Source: an uncultured Oribacterium sp. (GTDB taxonomy: Bacteria > Bacillota > Clostridia > Lachnospirales > Lachnospiraceae). From it: a DNA stretch of 19,439 nt. The position numbers and the translations under genes are program-made. The notes under the pieces are model-generated. The model searched no databases. It was not told where the DNA came from and saw nothing but the letters and a program-made list of their open reading frames with translations. This document shows, one piece after another, positions 6,047-14,032 of the stretch (positions are counted from its first letter, which is position 1; each line of letters starts with the position of its first letter). The stretch is from the NCBI GenBank assembly GCA_902485915.1, contig CABTMH010000175.1:1-19439 (forward strand), read 5' to 3'.

Positions 6047-8209
6047 TCACATCTCAATCAGATGAAATTTCGCGTGCTCGTTTTCGAGGATGCGCTGTTC
6101 GCGTGTGTGGCAGGTGAACAGCAGGATCTGGCCGTGGTGGATCTCCGTGATGTACTGGAGTGCGGATGCGAGCCGCTGCTCGTCATACATCGCGAAGGAG
6201 TCGTCGAAGATCAGCGGCAGCCGTGCTTCTGCTGCGCCAGAGCTTCCGTTCGTCGCCGAAGTCTGCGTGCCTGCGGCATCTGCCGAAGAGCCCGCGGAAC
6301 GCGCTGAAGCACCTTCGCCGGTATCGCCCTGGATCAGGCGCGCGGCGGCGAGGCGCAGGGCCAGGTAGATCTGATCCATCGTGCCGGAGGAGACGTCCTC
6401 GATCGGCACGATCTTCCCCGGTGTGTTCATGAAGATGTCGAGGTTCTGGTCGATCCACATCGAGTCGTATACCCCGCCCGTGATGCCCGCGATCAGCTCG
6501 CCGGCCTCCTTGTTGAGGTAGTGTCCGAAGCTCGACTGAATCGAGCTCTGCAGCTCGGTCATCGTCTCTGCCGCGAGATTGATCGCATCGATCTCCGTCG
6601 AAATCGCGTCGTTCTCGTCCAACGTCCGCTTCAGCATCTCCGCGCGGTTCTTCACATTTGCGAGGTGCTGCAGCTTCCCCTCGAGCTCCGTCTGCTTCTC
6701 GTTCTGCTTCTGCAGCTCGACATCGTAGCGTCGCTCATCGTTGCTGAGATTCTGGAGCTCCGCGCTCACCTCCGCGAGCGTCGTCCGATGCGCCTCGAGC
6801 TCCCCCTCGGCACGCAGCAGCTCATCCATGTGTGTTCGGAAGCTGTCCATCGCGGAATCACTGATGTCCGCCGTGCCGATCTGCTTCGTCAGCATCGCGC
6901 TGAGTTCTGCCGTCGTCTCCCGGAGGAAGCCCGTCCTCGCAGCGTTTGCGTACAGCCGCCAGATGAAGAGTAGCATGCACAGCACGAGGAGGCCAATGCT
7001 CGTGGCCACGAGGATCGTCGCGCTGATGCCACTTCTCGACACCGCCGCGATGAGCCCTGGGACCTTCTCCGGCGCGAGGTTGAAGCGCTGCGCGAAGGCA
7101 GGAGATTCGATCGCTGTGATCAGCACGGCAGCGATGCCGCAGAGGATCGTCAGGAGACCGAAGAGAAGCGGGAGCGCGATGCGGATCACCCGCTCCCGTG
7201 GCTCCGCGCCGATCTGACAGAGGCTGTACAGCATGTCAGCGTGCTCCTTTGCGTCCCGGATATCGTCGCCGCTGTCGAAGCCGGCCTGCGTGAGCACCGC
7301 CTCCTGGGCCGCCGTCTTCTGCAGCAGCTCCTCCCGGTGTGTCTGCCGGTCGACCTGCTCCGTCCGGACCTCCGAACGCAGCGCCTGGTACTTCCGAAGC
7401 TGATTCTCGTACTCCGGCTGCGCGATCTCGCGCTCGATGTTCCGGATCTCGCCGATCAGCTGCGCGTAGGACTTCGCCGCCTCCGGCACCCGCTTCGCCT
7501 CCAGCGCGCTGCGCTGCTGTCGGAGAAGCTTCAGCGCCCCGGCGGAGTCGAGCGACATATCGCCGGTCGTGCTGAGATTCGTGATGTAGGACTTCAGCTC
7601 ATGCACCATGCTGCGGCTCGTCGCGCTTCGCAGCTGTCCGATCGACACCGTGTTCTCGAACGCCGTCTCGGAAATCCCGCCCAGCATCGCCTGCAGGAAG
7701 CCCCGCGGATCCGTCACCCGGACGCCCGTCGTCTCGTTCCAGATGTCCAGCGGACAGGCATCCGCTCCGGCCGCCGGTGCTGTCGCACCGCTCGTGCGCC
7801 CGCCGCTCGCCAGCGTCGTCGCCCCGGCCGTCCCGGTGCCCGCCGCCCCGGCGCCTGCTCCGCCTGGCAGCCCCGCGCCGCCCGCTGTCGTCGTGGCTGC
7901 GCCATCTGCGCTGAGGTCGTCTGCATTGAAATCACGGACGATACGGTAGACCTGCCCCTCATGCGCGAGGCGCAGCGTCCCGCCGAAGCGCTCCGGCGCA
8001 TCCCACGGCCGGTACTTCTTATGCAGCTTCGCGGCGCTCCCGATGCCGGGCCGCCGCTCGAGCCCGTAGAGCATCGCCTGCAGAAACGCATGCAGCGTCG
8101 ACTTGCCGGCCTCGTTGTGCCCGTACAGGATGTTCATGCCCTCGGCGAAGCGGAGATCCAGGTCATGGAACTTGCCGAAGCCATCGATATGGAGGTCGAT
8201 CAATCGCAT
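6047..8209 (-). CDS. SbcC/YhaN-like AAA ATPase with two membrane segments and low-complexity insertions
   Basis: A 720-aa ABC-type ATPase partner of the adjoining SbcD-like nuclease, presumably in DNA end processing or repair. Walker A is GHNEAGKST near residues 30-38. The ABC signature reads SSGTMDQIYLALRLAAARL, and Walker B follows as LPLIFDDSF. A C-terminal HTREQ segment lies in the switch region. The centre is coiled coil, interrupted by two hydrophobic helices (around IALPLLFGLLTILCGIAAVLI and ATILVATSIGLLVLCMLLFIW), as in B. subtilis YhaN and unlike soluble SbcC. Two Ala/Gly/Ser/Thr-rich stretches are inserted, at residues ~100-151 and just before Walker B. The start at 8209 is an ATG overlapping the nuclease stop (TGATG), 5 nt after AGGAGGT; the preceding GTG codon is too close to that site. 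A zinc hook is absent. Confidence 0.88.
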   Translation of the reverse strand: MRLIDLHIDGFGKFHDLDLRFAEGMNILYGHNEAGKSTLHAFLQAMLYGLERRPGIGSAAKLHKKYRPWDAPERFGGTLRLAHEGQVYRIVRDFNADDLSADGAATTTAGGAGLPGGAGAGAAGTGTAGATTLASGGRTSGATAPAAGADACPLDIWNETTGVRVTDPRGFLQAMLGGISETAFENTVSIGQLRSATSRSMVHELKSYITNLSTTGDMSLDSAGALKLLRQQRSALEAKRVPEAAKSYAQLIGEIRNIEREIAQPEYENQLRKYQALRSEVRTEQVDRQTHREELLQKTAAQEAVLTQAGFDSGDDIRDAKEHADMLYSLCQIGAEPRERVIRIALPLLFGLLTILCGIAAVLITAIESPAFAQRFNLAPEKVPGLIAAVSRSGISATILVATSIGLLVLCMLLFIWRLYANAARTGFLRETTAELSAMLTKQIGTADISDSAMDSFRTHMDELLRAEGELEAHRTTLAEVSAELQNLSNDERRYDVELQKQNEKQTELEGKLQHLANVKNRAEMLKRTLDENDAISTEIDAINLAAETMTELQSSIQSSFGHYLNKEAGELIAGITGGVYDSMWIDQNLDIFMNTPGKIVPIEDVSSGTMDQIYLALRLAAARLIQGDTGEGASARSAGSSADAAGTQTSATNGSSGAAEARLPLIFDDSFAMYDEQRLASALQYITEIHHGQILLFTCHTREQRILENEHAKFHLIEM
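6223..6330 (-). other. Ser/Ala/Gly-rich insertion between ABC signature and Walker B of the ATPase
   Basis: The encoded stretch begins GDTGEGASARSAGSSADAAG and continues through TQTSATNGSSGAAEA. It separates the signature helix from the Walker B strand, where close homologues normally have a short loop. There are no hydrophobic or charged patterns, so it is expected to be a disordered surface loop. Boundaries are approximate. Confidence 0.6.
7757..7912 (-). other. Gly/Ala/Thr-rich insertion in the N-terminal lobe of the ATPase
   Basis: About 52 residues (roughly 100-151) are almost entirely Gly, Ala, Thr, Ser and Pro, for example GGAGLPGGAGAGAAGTGTAG. They split the lobe between IVRDFNADDL and CPLDIWNETTGVRV. 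The DNA is very GC-rich here. It is in frame and free of stops, so the ATPase should still be made whole. Confidence 0.7.
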
Positions 8210-9288
8210 CACAGACCTCCTTTCTGCGACTGAAGCAGCGCATGGATACCATAGTACAGCGCCTTCTTCTCGATTTCACTCATGTCATCCGGATTCTCCC
8301 GGAGGAGCTTTCGGATGTAAAAGCCGATCATGTCGGACGGATGCTCCCGGTACAGCGCGACGAAGTCGTACTGCGGCTCGGACATATCCTCGACCGTCAC
8401 GATGCGGTAGCGCTCGCGAAGCGGTGCGAGATCGAAGCTCACCTCCGGATCATGCTTCCCCGTGATGCGCAGCCGGTAGATGTTCTGCGTCCCCCGCTTC
8501 TCGATCTCCGCGGAGATCAGGCGGTGCAGCTCCTCGTCCGACGTGCGTTCCGTCACCGCAATCTGCAGCGGAACATAGCTCGCCGTGGCGAGCGGTACGA
8601 ACTCCAGCTTCTGGATCCGGTGTGTGATCGGGTGGATGTCCCCGACGTAGATGCCATGCGGCCCTGTCTCACTCTGCTCGAGCGGCTCCGGCGTGCCAGC
8701 ATAGATCACGCGGCGCTCGACGAGCTCGGTCGGCTTGTGGACATGCCCGAGCGCGACATAGTCGAAAGGCAGTGCGGCCAATGCCTCTGTCTCCACAGGC
8801 ATGTGGTCCCGGTCACCGCCGTGCGCCAGCAGGATGTGGATGTGGCCATCCTCTGCCGGATGGATCCCGTCGATCACTGTCTCCCGCAGCTCGCGCGTAT
8901 GATAGGAGAAGCCGTACACCTCCGTGTTGATATCATCGAAGTACAGCGACTGCGGCGTATCCTCGAGGATCCAGTGCACGTTCGAGCTCCAGCTGAAGCT
9001 CAGCAGCGCCGAGTTCGCCTCGATCCGATCATGCTCCCCCGAGATGATCACCACATGCGTCGACGGAATCGTCCCGAACAGATAGTTCAGCTCCTGCAGA
9101 TCCTTATTCATCGGCTGACGGTGAAACAGATCCCCCGCGATGAACAGACAGTCTACATTTGACTCCCGACACCTCTCGATGATACGACGAAACGTCGCCC
9201 TGATATCATTGGCACGATCCCGGCCCCACGGCTGATCCGCATCCGGCACCATCCCCCAGTGCACATCCGCAACATGAATAAAACGCAT
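8209..9288 (-). CDS. SbcD/YhaO-like metallophosphoesterase (putative DNA exonuclease)
   Basis: A 359-aa calcineurin-like phosphoesterase, the nuclease half of an SbcCD-like pair. Metal-binding motifs appear in order: DVH (residues 8-10), GDLFH (52-56), GEHD (84-87, where GNHD is usual), LLAHGG near 155, and LGHVH near 180. The C-terminal ~120 residues form the capping and ATPase-contacting region. It starts at 9288, with GGGGAG about 6 nt upstream. It shares the TGATG junction with the ATPase gene, so translation is coupled and a stoichiometric complex is expected. Length and pairing fit B. subtilis YhaO/YhaN better than E. coli SbcD/SbcC. The Asn-to-Glu change touches a metal ligand, but Glu may also coordinate, so activity is likely but unproven. 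Confidence 0.88.
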   Translation of the reverse strand: MRFIHVADVHWGMVPDADQPWGRDRANDIRATFRRIIERCRESNVDCLFIAGDLFHRQPMNKDLQELNYLFGTIPSTHVVIISGEHDRIEANSALLSFSWSSNVHWILEDTPQSLYFDDINTEVYGFSYHTRELRETVIDGIHPAEDGHIHILLAHGGDRDHMPVETEALAALPFDYVALGHVHKPTELVERRVIYAGTPEPLEQSETGPHGIYVGDIHPITHRIQKLEFVPLATASYVPLQIAVTERTSDEELHRLISAEIEKRGTQNIYRLRITGKHDPEVSFDLAPLRERYRIVTVEDMSEPQYDFVALYREHPSDMIGFYIRKLLRENPDDMSEIEKKALYYGIHALLQSQKGGL

Positions 9289-9360
9289 GACAGCTCCCCT
9301 GTAAAAGTTTATAGTCTTCTATATTTTAACGTAATTACGCAGAAATATAAAGGCGTTACT

Positions 9361-9459
9361 GTTCGATCGTGTATTGATCAGGCAGGAGGGCGTGTCGGTC
9401 TTCCGGTCCGCTACCGGCTGCCCGACACGGCTCCCTGCCAGCTCAGTACACGCCTGAAC
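9361..9459. repeat. 99-nt imperfect palindrome, interspersed repeat copy A
   Basis: The whole stretch folds back on itself: GTTC with GAAC at the ends, CGTGTA (9368-9373) with TACACG (9447-9452), TTGATCAGGCAGG with CCTGCCAGCTCAG, CGTGTCGG (9391-9398) with CCGACACG, and an inner CCGGT/ACCGG. A 37-nt core (9395-9431) recurs at 18623-18659 with 34 identities. The left arm (9358-9385) resembles 11039-11066 at 23 of 28 positions. It fills most of the 309-nt gap between the nuclease gene and asnS. The rest of that gap holds an AT-rich stretch with CGTAATTACG (9330-9339), presumably the nuclease promoter region, and the asnS promoter and leader. Confidence 0.75.
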
Positions 9460-9503
9460 CGTCACAAAACCTCCGAAAAGTGACGATGTGCCGGCCGGAG
9501 ACA

Positions 9504-9532
9504 TTGAAAACGAGGAAGCCTTACGCTATAAT
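9504..9532 (+). promoter_or_regulatory. Sigma-A-type promoter of asnS
   Basis: TTGAAA (9504-9509), a 17-nt spacer and a perfect TATAAT (9527-9532). The leader is about 58 nt. It contains a small CGCGG-tttt-CCGCG hairpin (9545-9558) followed by GTTTTC. It is far too short for a T-box. Confidence 0.8.
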
Positions 9533-9597
9533 CAGTTAAATCATCGCGGTTTTCCGCGGTTTTCTGAGAACATCCGAGATAGAAACAGAGGTTAGAG

Positions 9598-10989
9598 ATG
9601 AAAGTTACTACATTAAGAGAGATTTTCAAGAATAAAGAAGCCTACTATGATCAGGAAGTGACGGTCGGCGGCTGGGTCCGCTCGAACCGTGATTCGAAGC
9701 AGTTCGGTTTCCTGACGATTTCCGATGGTACCTTCTTCACCCCGCTTCAGGTCGTATACCATGATACCATGGCGAACTTCCAGGAGGTGGCGAAGTACGG
9801 TGTCGGCGCGGCGGTCATCGTAAAGGGTAAGCTCGTGGCGACGCCGGATGCGAAGCAGGCGTTCGAGGTGCAGGCCGACGAGGTCATGCTCGAGGGTGCG
9901 TCCTCTCCGGACTACCCGCTGCAGAAGAAGCGTCATACGCTGGAGTACCTTCGTACGATCGATCATCTGCGTCCGAGAACCAACACCTTCCAGGCGGTGT
10001 TTAAGATCCGTTCCCTGGTGGCCTTCGCGATCCATCAGTTCTTCCAGGAGCGCGGCTTCGTCTATGTGCACACCCCGATCATCACGGCGTCCGATGCAGA
10101 GGGTGCCGGTGAGATGTTCCAGGTAACCACGCTTCCGCTCGATCAGGTTCCGATGACCGAGGACGGGAAGGTGGATTTCAGCCAGGATTTCTTTAACAAG
10201 AAGACGAGCCTTACGGTTTCCGGTCAGCTCTACGGCGAGACCTTCGCGCAGGCGTTCCGTAACATCTACACCTTCGGACCGACCTTCCGTGCTGAGAACT
10301 CGAACACACAGCGTCATGCGGCGGAGTTCTGGATGATCGAGCCGGAGCTTGCGTATGCGGACCTCGATGATGTCATCCAGTGCGAGGAAGATATGCTGAA
10401 GTACATGATTCAGTATGTGCTTGACAATGCTCCCGAAGAGATGGCCTTCCTCAACCAGTTCGTCGATAAGGGACTGCTCGATCGTCTCCACCACGTTCTG
10501 AACTCCGAGTTTGCACGTGTGACCTATACGGATGCGGTCGAGGAGCTCATGAAGCATAACGATGAGTTCGAGTATAAGGTAAGCTGGGGCGTGGATCTTC
10601 AGACCGAGCACGAGCGTTACCTCACCGAGCAGCTGTATAAGCGTCCGGTCTTCGTGACGGATTACCCGAAGGACATCAAGGCCTTCTACATGAAGCAGAA
10701 TCCGGATGGAAAGACCGTCGCTGCCGTCGACTGTCTCGTTCCGGGGATCGGTGAGATCATGGGTGGCTCACAGCGTGAGGAGGACTACGATAAGCTTCTG
10801 AAGCGTATGAACGAGATGGGCATGGAGATGGATCAGTATGATTTCTATCTCGATCTTCGTAAGTATGGTACGACGCGTCATGGTGGTTTCGGTCTCGGCT
10901 TCGAGCGTGCCGTGATGTACATCACCGGTATGTCGAACATCCGCGATGTGGTTCCGTATCCGAGAACCGTTGGTAACTGCGATATCTAA
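9598..10989 (+). CDS. asnS: Asparaginyl-tRNA synthetase
   Basis: Charges tRNA-Asn with asparagine using ATP; class IIb enzyme, cytoplasmic. The 463-aa protein has an N-terminal OB-fold anticodon-binding domain (residues ~1-110; VTVGGWVRSNRDSKQFGFLTISDG). Class II motif 2 lies at about 225-250 (FRAENSNTQRHAAEFWMIEPE-like, with the AsnRS-type NSNT), and motif 3 at about 429-444 (GGFGLGFERAVMYITG). It ends RTVGNCDI, close to the R-x-P-x-x-x-x-F-type AsnRS C-terminus. Length matches bacterial AsnRS (about 463-466). It stands alone between its own promoter and terminator. The start at 9598 has AGAGG about 7 nt upstream. Confidence 0.97.
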   Translation: MKVTTLREIFKNKEAYYDQEVTVGGWVRSNRDSKQFGFLTISDGTFFTPLQVVYHDTMANFQEVAKYGVGAAVIVKGKLVATPDAKQAFEVQADEVMLEGASSPDYPLQKKRHTLEYLRTIDHLRPRTNTFQAVFKIRSLVAFAIHQFFQERGFVYVHTPIITASDAEGAGEMFQVTTLPLDQVPMTEDGKVDFSQDFFNKKTSLTVSGQLYGETFAQAFRNIYTFGPTFRAENSNTQRHAAEFWMIEPELAYADLDDVIQCEEDMLKYMIQYVLDNAPEEMAFLNQFVDKGLLDRLHHVLNSEFARVTYTDAVEELMKHNDEFEYKVSWGVDLQTEHERYLTEQLYKRPVFVTDYPKDIKAFYMKQNPDGKTVAAVDCLVPGIGEIMGGSQREEDYDKLLKRMNEMGMEMDQYDFYLDLRKYGTTRHGGFGLGFERAVMYITGMSNIRDVVPYPRTVGNCDI

Positions 10990-11007
10990 ACAGAGGATGA
11001 GCGCGAA

Positions 11008-11035
11008 GCGCCGGGGCGATGCCCCGGCGCTTTTT
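11008..11035 (+). terminator. Rho-independent terminator of asnS
   Basis: A perfect 10-bp stem, GCGCCGGGGC (11008-11017) with GCCCCGGCGC (11021-11030), closes a 3-nt loop and is followed directly by TTTTT (11031-11035). It begins 19 nt after the asnS stop codon. Confidence 0.95.
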
Positions 11036-11038
11036 GCA

Positions 11039-11066
11039 ACTGTTCACATGTGTACTGATCAGGCAG
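11039..11066 (+). repeat. Partial copy B of the interspersed repeat (left arm only)
   Basis: This begins ACTGTTC and includes GTGTACTGATCAGGCAG, matching the left arm of copy A (9358-9385) at 23 of 28 positions. The conserved core and right arm are missing or too decayed to recognise. It sits just after the asnS terminator, so asnS has repeat sequence on both sides. The remainder of the 342-nt gap to glgC is AT-rich. It holds GTAATTATTAC (11188-11198) and an inverted repeat (11194-11202 with 11215-11223), then the glgC promoter. Confidence 0.5.
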
Positions 11067-11251
11067 TATGGAGCGTTTTGCCTCTGCTGTGTATAAAACA
11101 TCGGAAGTTTTTACCGAAAACCGCGTTCGAAAAGAAGAGGATGATCACTTTTGAACCGCTCAGCCTTATTGAATTATGCCGAATTGTGTAATTATTACGA
11201 ATCATCTATGTAAAATTCGTTATTTCACTGTCAAAATAACCACTTTCTTAG

Positions 11252-11280
11252 TTAACATGAGGGGCGTGGAGTGCTATACT
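11252..11280 (+). promoter_or_regulatory. Promoter of the glgC-glgD-spoVG operon
   Basis: TTAACA (11252-11257), a 17-nt spacer and TATACT (11275-11280), each five of six to the sigma-A consensus. Transcription would start near 11287, giving a leader of about 45 nt before the GTG start at 11332. Confidence 0.75.
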
Positions 11281-11331
11281 ATGAACAGCTAGATGTATTT
11301 CTACTACTTATATTACTAATGAGGTGATGAC

Positions 11332-12606
11332 GTGATTAAAAAAGAAATGATCGCCATGCTGCTCGCTGGCGGCCAGGGCTCTCGCCTTGGCGTACTCACA
11401 AAGAATGTCGCAAAACCTGCTGTATCCTTCGGTGGAAAGTACTCGATCATCGACTTCCCGCTCTCGAACTGCATCAATTCAGGGGTAGATACAGTCGGCG
11501 TTTTGACGCAGTATAAGCCGTTACGTCTGAATGCCCACATCGGAATCGGTATTCCGTGGGATCTGGATCGTAACAGAGGAGGCGTGACGATTCTGCAGCC
11601 GTATGAGTCGCAGAACGGTGCGGACTGGTTCTCAGGTACAGCAAACGCGATCTATCAGAACATCGAGTATATCGATAATTATAGCCCGGAGTATGTACTC
11701 ATCCTTTCCGGTGACCACATCTATAAGATGGATTATGAGGTTATGCTCGAGTACCATAAGGCGATGAACGCCGACTGTACGATCGCGTCGATGCCTGTTC
11801 CGATGGAGGAGGCGAGCCGTTTCGGTATCACTGTAACCGATGAGAACAACCGTATCATCGACTTCCAGGAGAAGCCGAAGGTACCGAAGTCAAATCTTGC
11901 ATCCATGGGTATCTATATCTTCTCATGGCCGGTGCTCCGTGAGGCACTGATCACGAACAAGGATGTTCCGGGTGAGGACTTCGGTAAGCACATCATCCCT
12001 TATCTTTTTAATAAAGGCAGCCGCATCTTCGCGTATGAGTTTAACGGATACTGGAAGGACGTCGGAACCCTCGAGTCCTACTGGCAGGCGAACATGGAGC
12101 TCGTATCGATCATTCCGGAGTTTAACCTCTACGAGGAGTACTGGAAGATCTATACCGATACGAAGAACCCGGCACCACAGTTTATTTCCCAGAACTCTCA
12201 CGTAGAGCGCTGCATCATCGCAGAGGGCTGTGAGATCCATGGTGAGGTTCATAATTCTGTTATCGGCGAGGGTGTCACCATCGAGTCCGGTGCAGTGGTG
12301 GTCGATTCTGTCATCATGTCCGGTGCCATCATCGGTGCAGGTACCAGAGTCGATAAGGGTGTCATCGCACAGAACGTAAAGATCGGTCAGAACTGTGAGA
12401 TCGGTGTCGGCGAGTTCGAGCCGAGTGTATATGATCAGAGAGTTTACAACGCAGAGCTGGCCACCATCGGCGAGAATTCTGTGATTCCGGATAACGTAAA
12501 GATCGGAAGAAACACCGCAATCTATGGCGTAACGACAGCAGAGGATTATCCTGACGGATTACTCGCAAGCGGCGGAGCAATCATTAAGGAGGACGGAACA
12601 TTATGA
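11332..12606 (+). CDS. glgC: Glucose-1-phosphate adenylyltransferase (ADP-glucose pyrophosphorylase), GlgC subunit
   Basis: Makes ADP-glucose and pyrophosphate from ATP and glucose-1-phosphate, the committed step of glycogen synthesis. The 424-aa protein has the nucleotide-binding loop LLAGGQGSRLGVLTKNVAKP and FGGKYSIIDFPLSNC. The catalytic-site SGDHIYKMDY lies near residue 127, EKPK near 185, and GYWKDVGTLESYW in the Glc1P-binding region. A C-terminal left-handed beta-helix of hexapeptide repeats (GVTIESGAVVVDSVIMSGA) follows. The start is GTG at 11332, about 6 nt after AGGTGA. It overlaps glgD by 4 nt (ATGA), so the two subunits are made in a coupled way and probably form a heterotetramer as in other Firmicutes. 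Codons lean towards taa/aag/ggt types suited to good expression. Confidence 0.97.
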   Translation: MIKKEMIAMLLAGGQGSRLGVLTKNVAKPAVSFGGKYSIIDFPLSNCINSGVDTVGVLTQYKPLRLNAHIGIGIPWDLDRNRGGVTILQPYESQNGADWFSGTANAIYQNIEYIDNYSPEYVLILSGDHIYKMDYEVMLEYHKAMNADCTIASMPVPMEEASRFGITVTDENNRIIDFQEKPKVPKSNLASMGIYIFSWPVLREALITNKDVPGEDFGKHIIPYLFNKGSRIFAYEFNGYWKDVGTLESYWQANMELVSIIPEFNLYEEYWKIYTDTKNPAPQFISQNSHVERCIIAEGCEIHGEVHNSVIGEGVTIESGAVVVDSVIMSGAIIGAGTRVDKGVIAQNVKIGQNCEIGVGEFEPSVYDQRVYNAELATIGENSVIPDNVKIGRNTAIYGVTTAEDYPDGLLASGGAIIKEDGTL

Positions 12607-13724
12607 GAGCGATAGGTATTATTTTAGCAGGTGGTAATAACAAGCGTATGCGGGAGCTTTCGAATAAGAGAGCGATCGCTGCGATGCCGGTAGCCGGATC
12701 CTTCCGTGCCATCGACTTCGCTCTTTCCAACATGTCGAACTCTCATGTTCAGAGAGTGGCTGTACTGACACAGTACAACTCCAGATCTCTGAACCAGCAC
12801 CTTTCCTCCTCGAAGTGGTGGGATTTCGGTCGTAAGCAGGGCGGTCTGTATGTTTATACACCGACCATCACCGCAGAGCACAGCGACTGGTTCCGTGGCA
12901 CCGCCGATGCACTGTATCAGAACCTCGATTTCCTGAAGCAGTCTCATGAGCCATATGTCATCATCGCTTCCGGTGACGGCATCTATAAGCTCGACTACGC
13001 AAAGGTGCTCGAGCATCACATCAACAAGAAGGCAGATATCACCGTCGTGGTGAAGACCATGGAGCCGAATACGGATGCTTCCCGCTTCGGCTGCGTAAAG
13101 ATGAACGAGGACGGTCGTATCGTCGACTTCGAGGAGAAGCCGATCGAGACCGACGCAAACACCATCTCCTGTGGTATCTACATCATCCGTCGTCGTCAGC
13201 TGATCGAGCTCCTCGAGAAGGCACACGATGAGGATCGTACCGATTTCGTCAGCGATATCCTGGTACGCTATAAGAACGTAAAGCGCATCTATGGTTATAA
13301 GATCGACACCTACTGGGCGAACATCGCGTCCGTCGCGTCGTATTATAAGACCAACATGGATTTCCTGAACCGTGACATCCGCGAGTTCTTCTTCAAGGAG
13401 TTGCCGGGTATCTACACGAAGCTCGAGGATAACCCTCCTGCGAAGTATAATCCGGACTGTAACGTGCGTCATTCGATTCTCGCAAGTGGCTGTATCATCA
13501 ACGGTACCGTCGAGAATTCTGTCCTGTTCCGTAAGGTATATGTCGGAAACAACTGCGTAATCAAGAACTCGATCATCCTGAACGATGTCTACATCGGCGA
13601 TAACACCGTCATCGAGAACTGCATCGTCGAGAGCCGCGACACGATTCGCGCCAACACGACCTACATCGGTACGCCGGACGACATCAAGATCGTCGTAGAA
13701 AAGAATACACGGTATCAGATGTAA
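12603..13724 (+). CDS. glgD: GlgD subunit of ADP-glucose pyrophosphorylase
   Basis: A paralogue of GlgC that acts as the regulatory or poorly active partner in GlgC-GlgD enzymes of Firmicutes. The 373-aa protein has ILAGGNNKRMRELSNKRAIAAMPVAG in place of the GlgC loop, and SGDGIYKLDY near residue 123 where GlgC has SGDHIYKMDY. It also has FEEKP, SCGIYII and TYWANIASVASYY, then hexapeptide repeats (GTVENSVLFRKVYVGNNCVI). Degeneration of the first loop (NNKRM instead of the GlgC QGSRL) supports a non-catalytic or weakly catalytic role. It begins inside the glgC stop codon (ATGA) and is followed 15 nt later by spoVG. Confidence 0.96.
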   Translation: MRAIGIILAGGNNKRMRELSNKRAIAAMPVAGSFRAIDFALSNMSNSHVQRVAVLTQYNSRSLNQHLSSSKWWDFGRKQGGLYVYTPTITAEHSDWFRGTADALYQNLDFLKQSHEPYVIIASGDGIYKLDYAKVLEHHINKKADITVVVKTMEPNTDASRFGCVKMNEDGRIVDFEEKPIETDANTISCGIYIIRRRQLIELLEKAHDEDRTDFVSDILVRYKNVKRIYGYKIDTYWANIASVASYYKTNMDFLNRDIREFFFKELPGIYTKLEDNPPAKYNPDCNVRHSILASGCIINGTVENSVLFRKVYVGNNCVIKNSIILNDVYIGDNTVIENCIVESRDTIRANTTYIGTPDDIKIVVEKNTRYQM

Positions 13725-13739
13725 CAGGAGGACCGAAGC

Positions 13740-14015
13740 ATGCAGATAACAGATGTACGGATCCGCAAGGTGGATAAGGAAGGTAAGATGAAGGCGATCG
13801 TCTCCATCACCTTCGATGATGAGTTCGTCATCCACGATATCAAGGTGATCGAGGGTGAGAAGGGTCTCTTCATCGCGATGCCGTCCAGAAAGACGGCGGA
13901 TGGCGAGTATAGAGACATCGCACATCCGATCAAGTCTTCGACCAGAGAAGCGATCCAGGAGATTATCCTGGATAAGTATCAGGCGGAGATGATTTCCGAG
14001 GTAGAAGGATATTAG
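13740..14015 (+). CDS. spoVG: SpoVG, RNA-binding regulatory protein
   Basis: This 91-aa protein opens MQITDVRIRKVDKEGKMKAIVSITFDDEFVIHDIKVIEG and contains FIAMPSRKTADGEYRDIAHPI, the diagnostic SpoVG segments. SpoVG is a small dimeric nucleic-acid-binding regulator linked to sporulation septum formation and, in other Firmicutes, to capsule and virulence gene control. The ribosome-binding site CAGGAGG is 8-9 nt upstream. It lies 15 nt after glgD with no promoter or terminator between, so it is expressed with the glycogen genes. A strong terminator closes the operon. Confidence 0.97.
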   Translation: MQITDVRIRKVDKEGKMKAIVSITFDDEFVIHDIKVIEGEKGLFIAMPSRKTADGEYRDIAHPIKSSTREAIQEIILDKYQAEMISEVEGY

Positions 14016-14032
14016 GATTCACTTTAAGATTT

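Noticed and set aside
7241..8233. 330-codon plus-strand frame opposite the ATPase
   Set aside because: Arg/Leu-rich shadow of a gene with intact Walker motifs on the other strand.
9319..9504. Small frames across the 99-nt hairpin and copy C encoding similar RVGQPV-type peptides
   Set aside because: The similarity follows from the DNA repeat. The frames have no ribosome-binding site, and one of them overlaps mfd.
9533..9597. T-box riboswitch before asnS
   Set aside because: The leader is only about 58 nt and shows neither a T-box sequence nor a specifier stem.
5619..11257. Shared word TTAGTTAACAT upstream of the 88-aa gene and of glgC
   Set aside because: An 11-mer match is expected by chance many times in 19 kb. 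At glgC it overlaps the -35 box, whereas at 5619 it sits next to the ribosome-binding site, so the positions do not agree.
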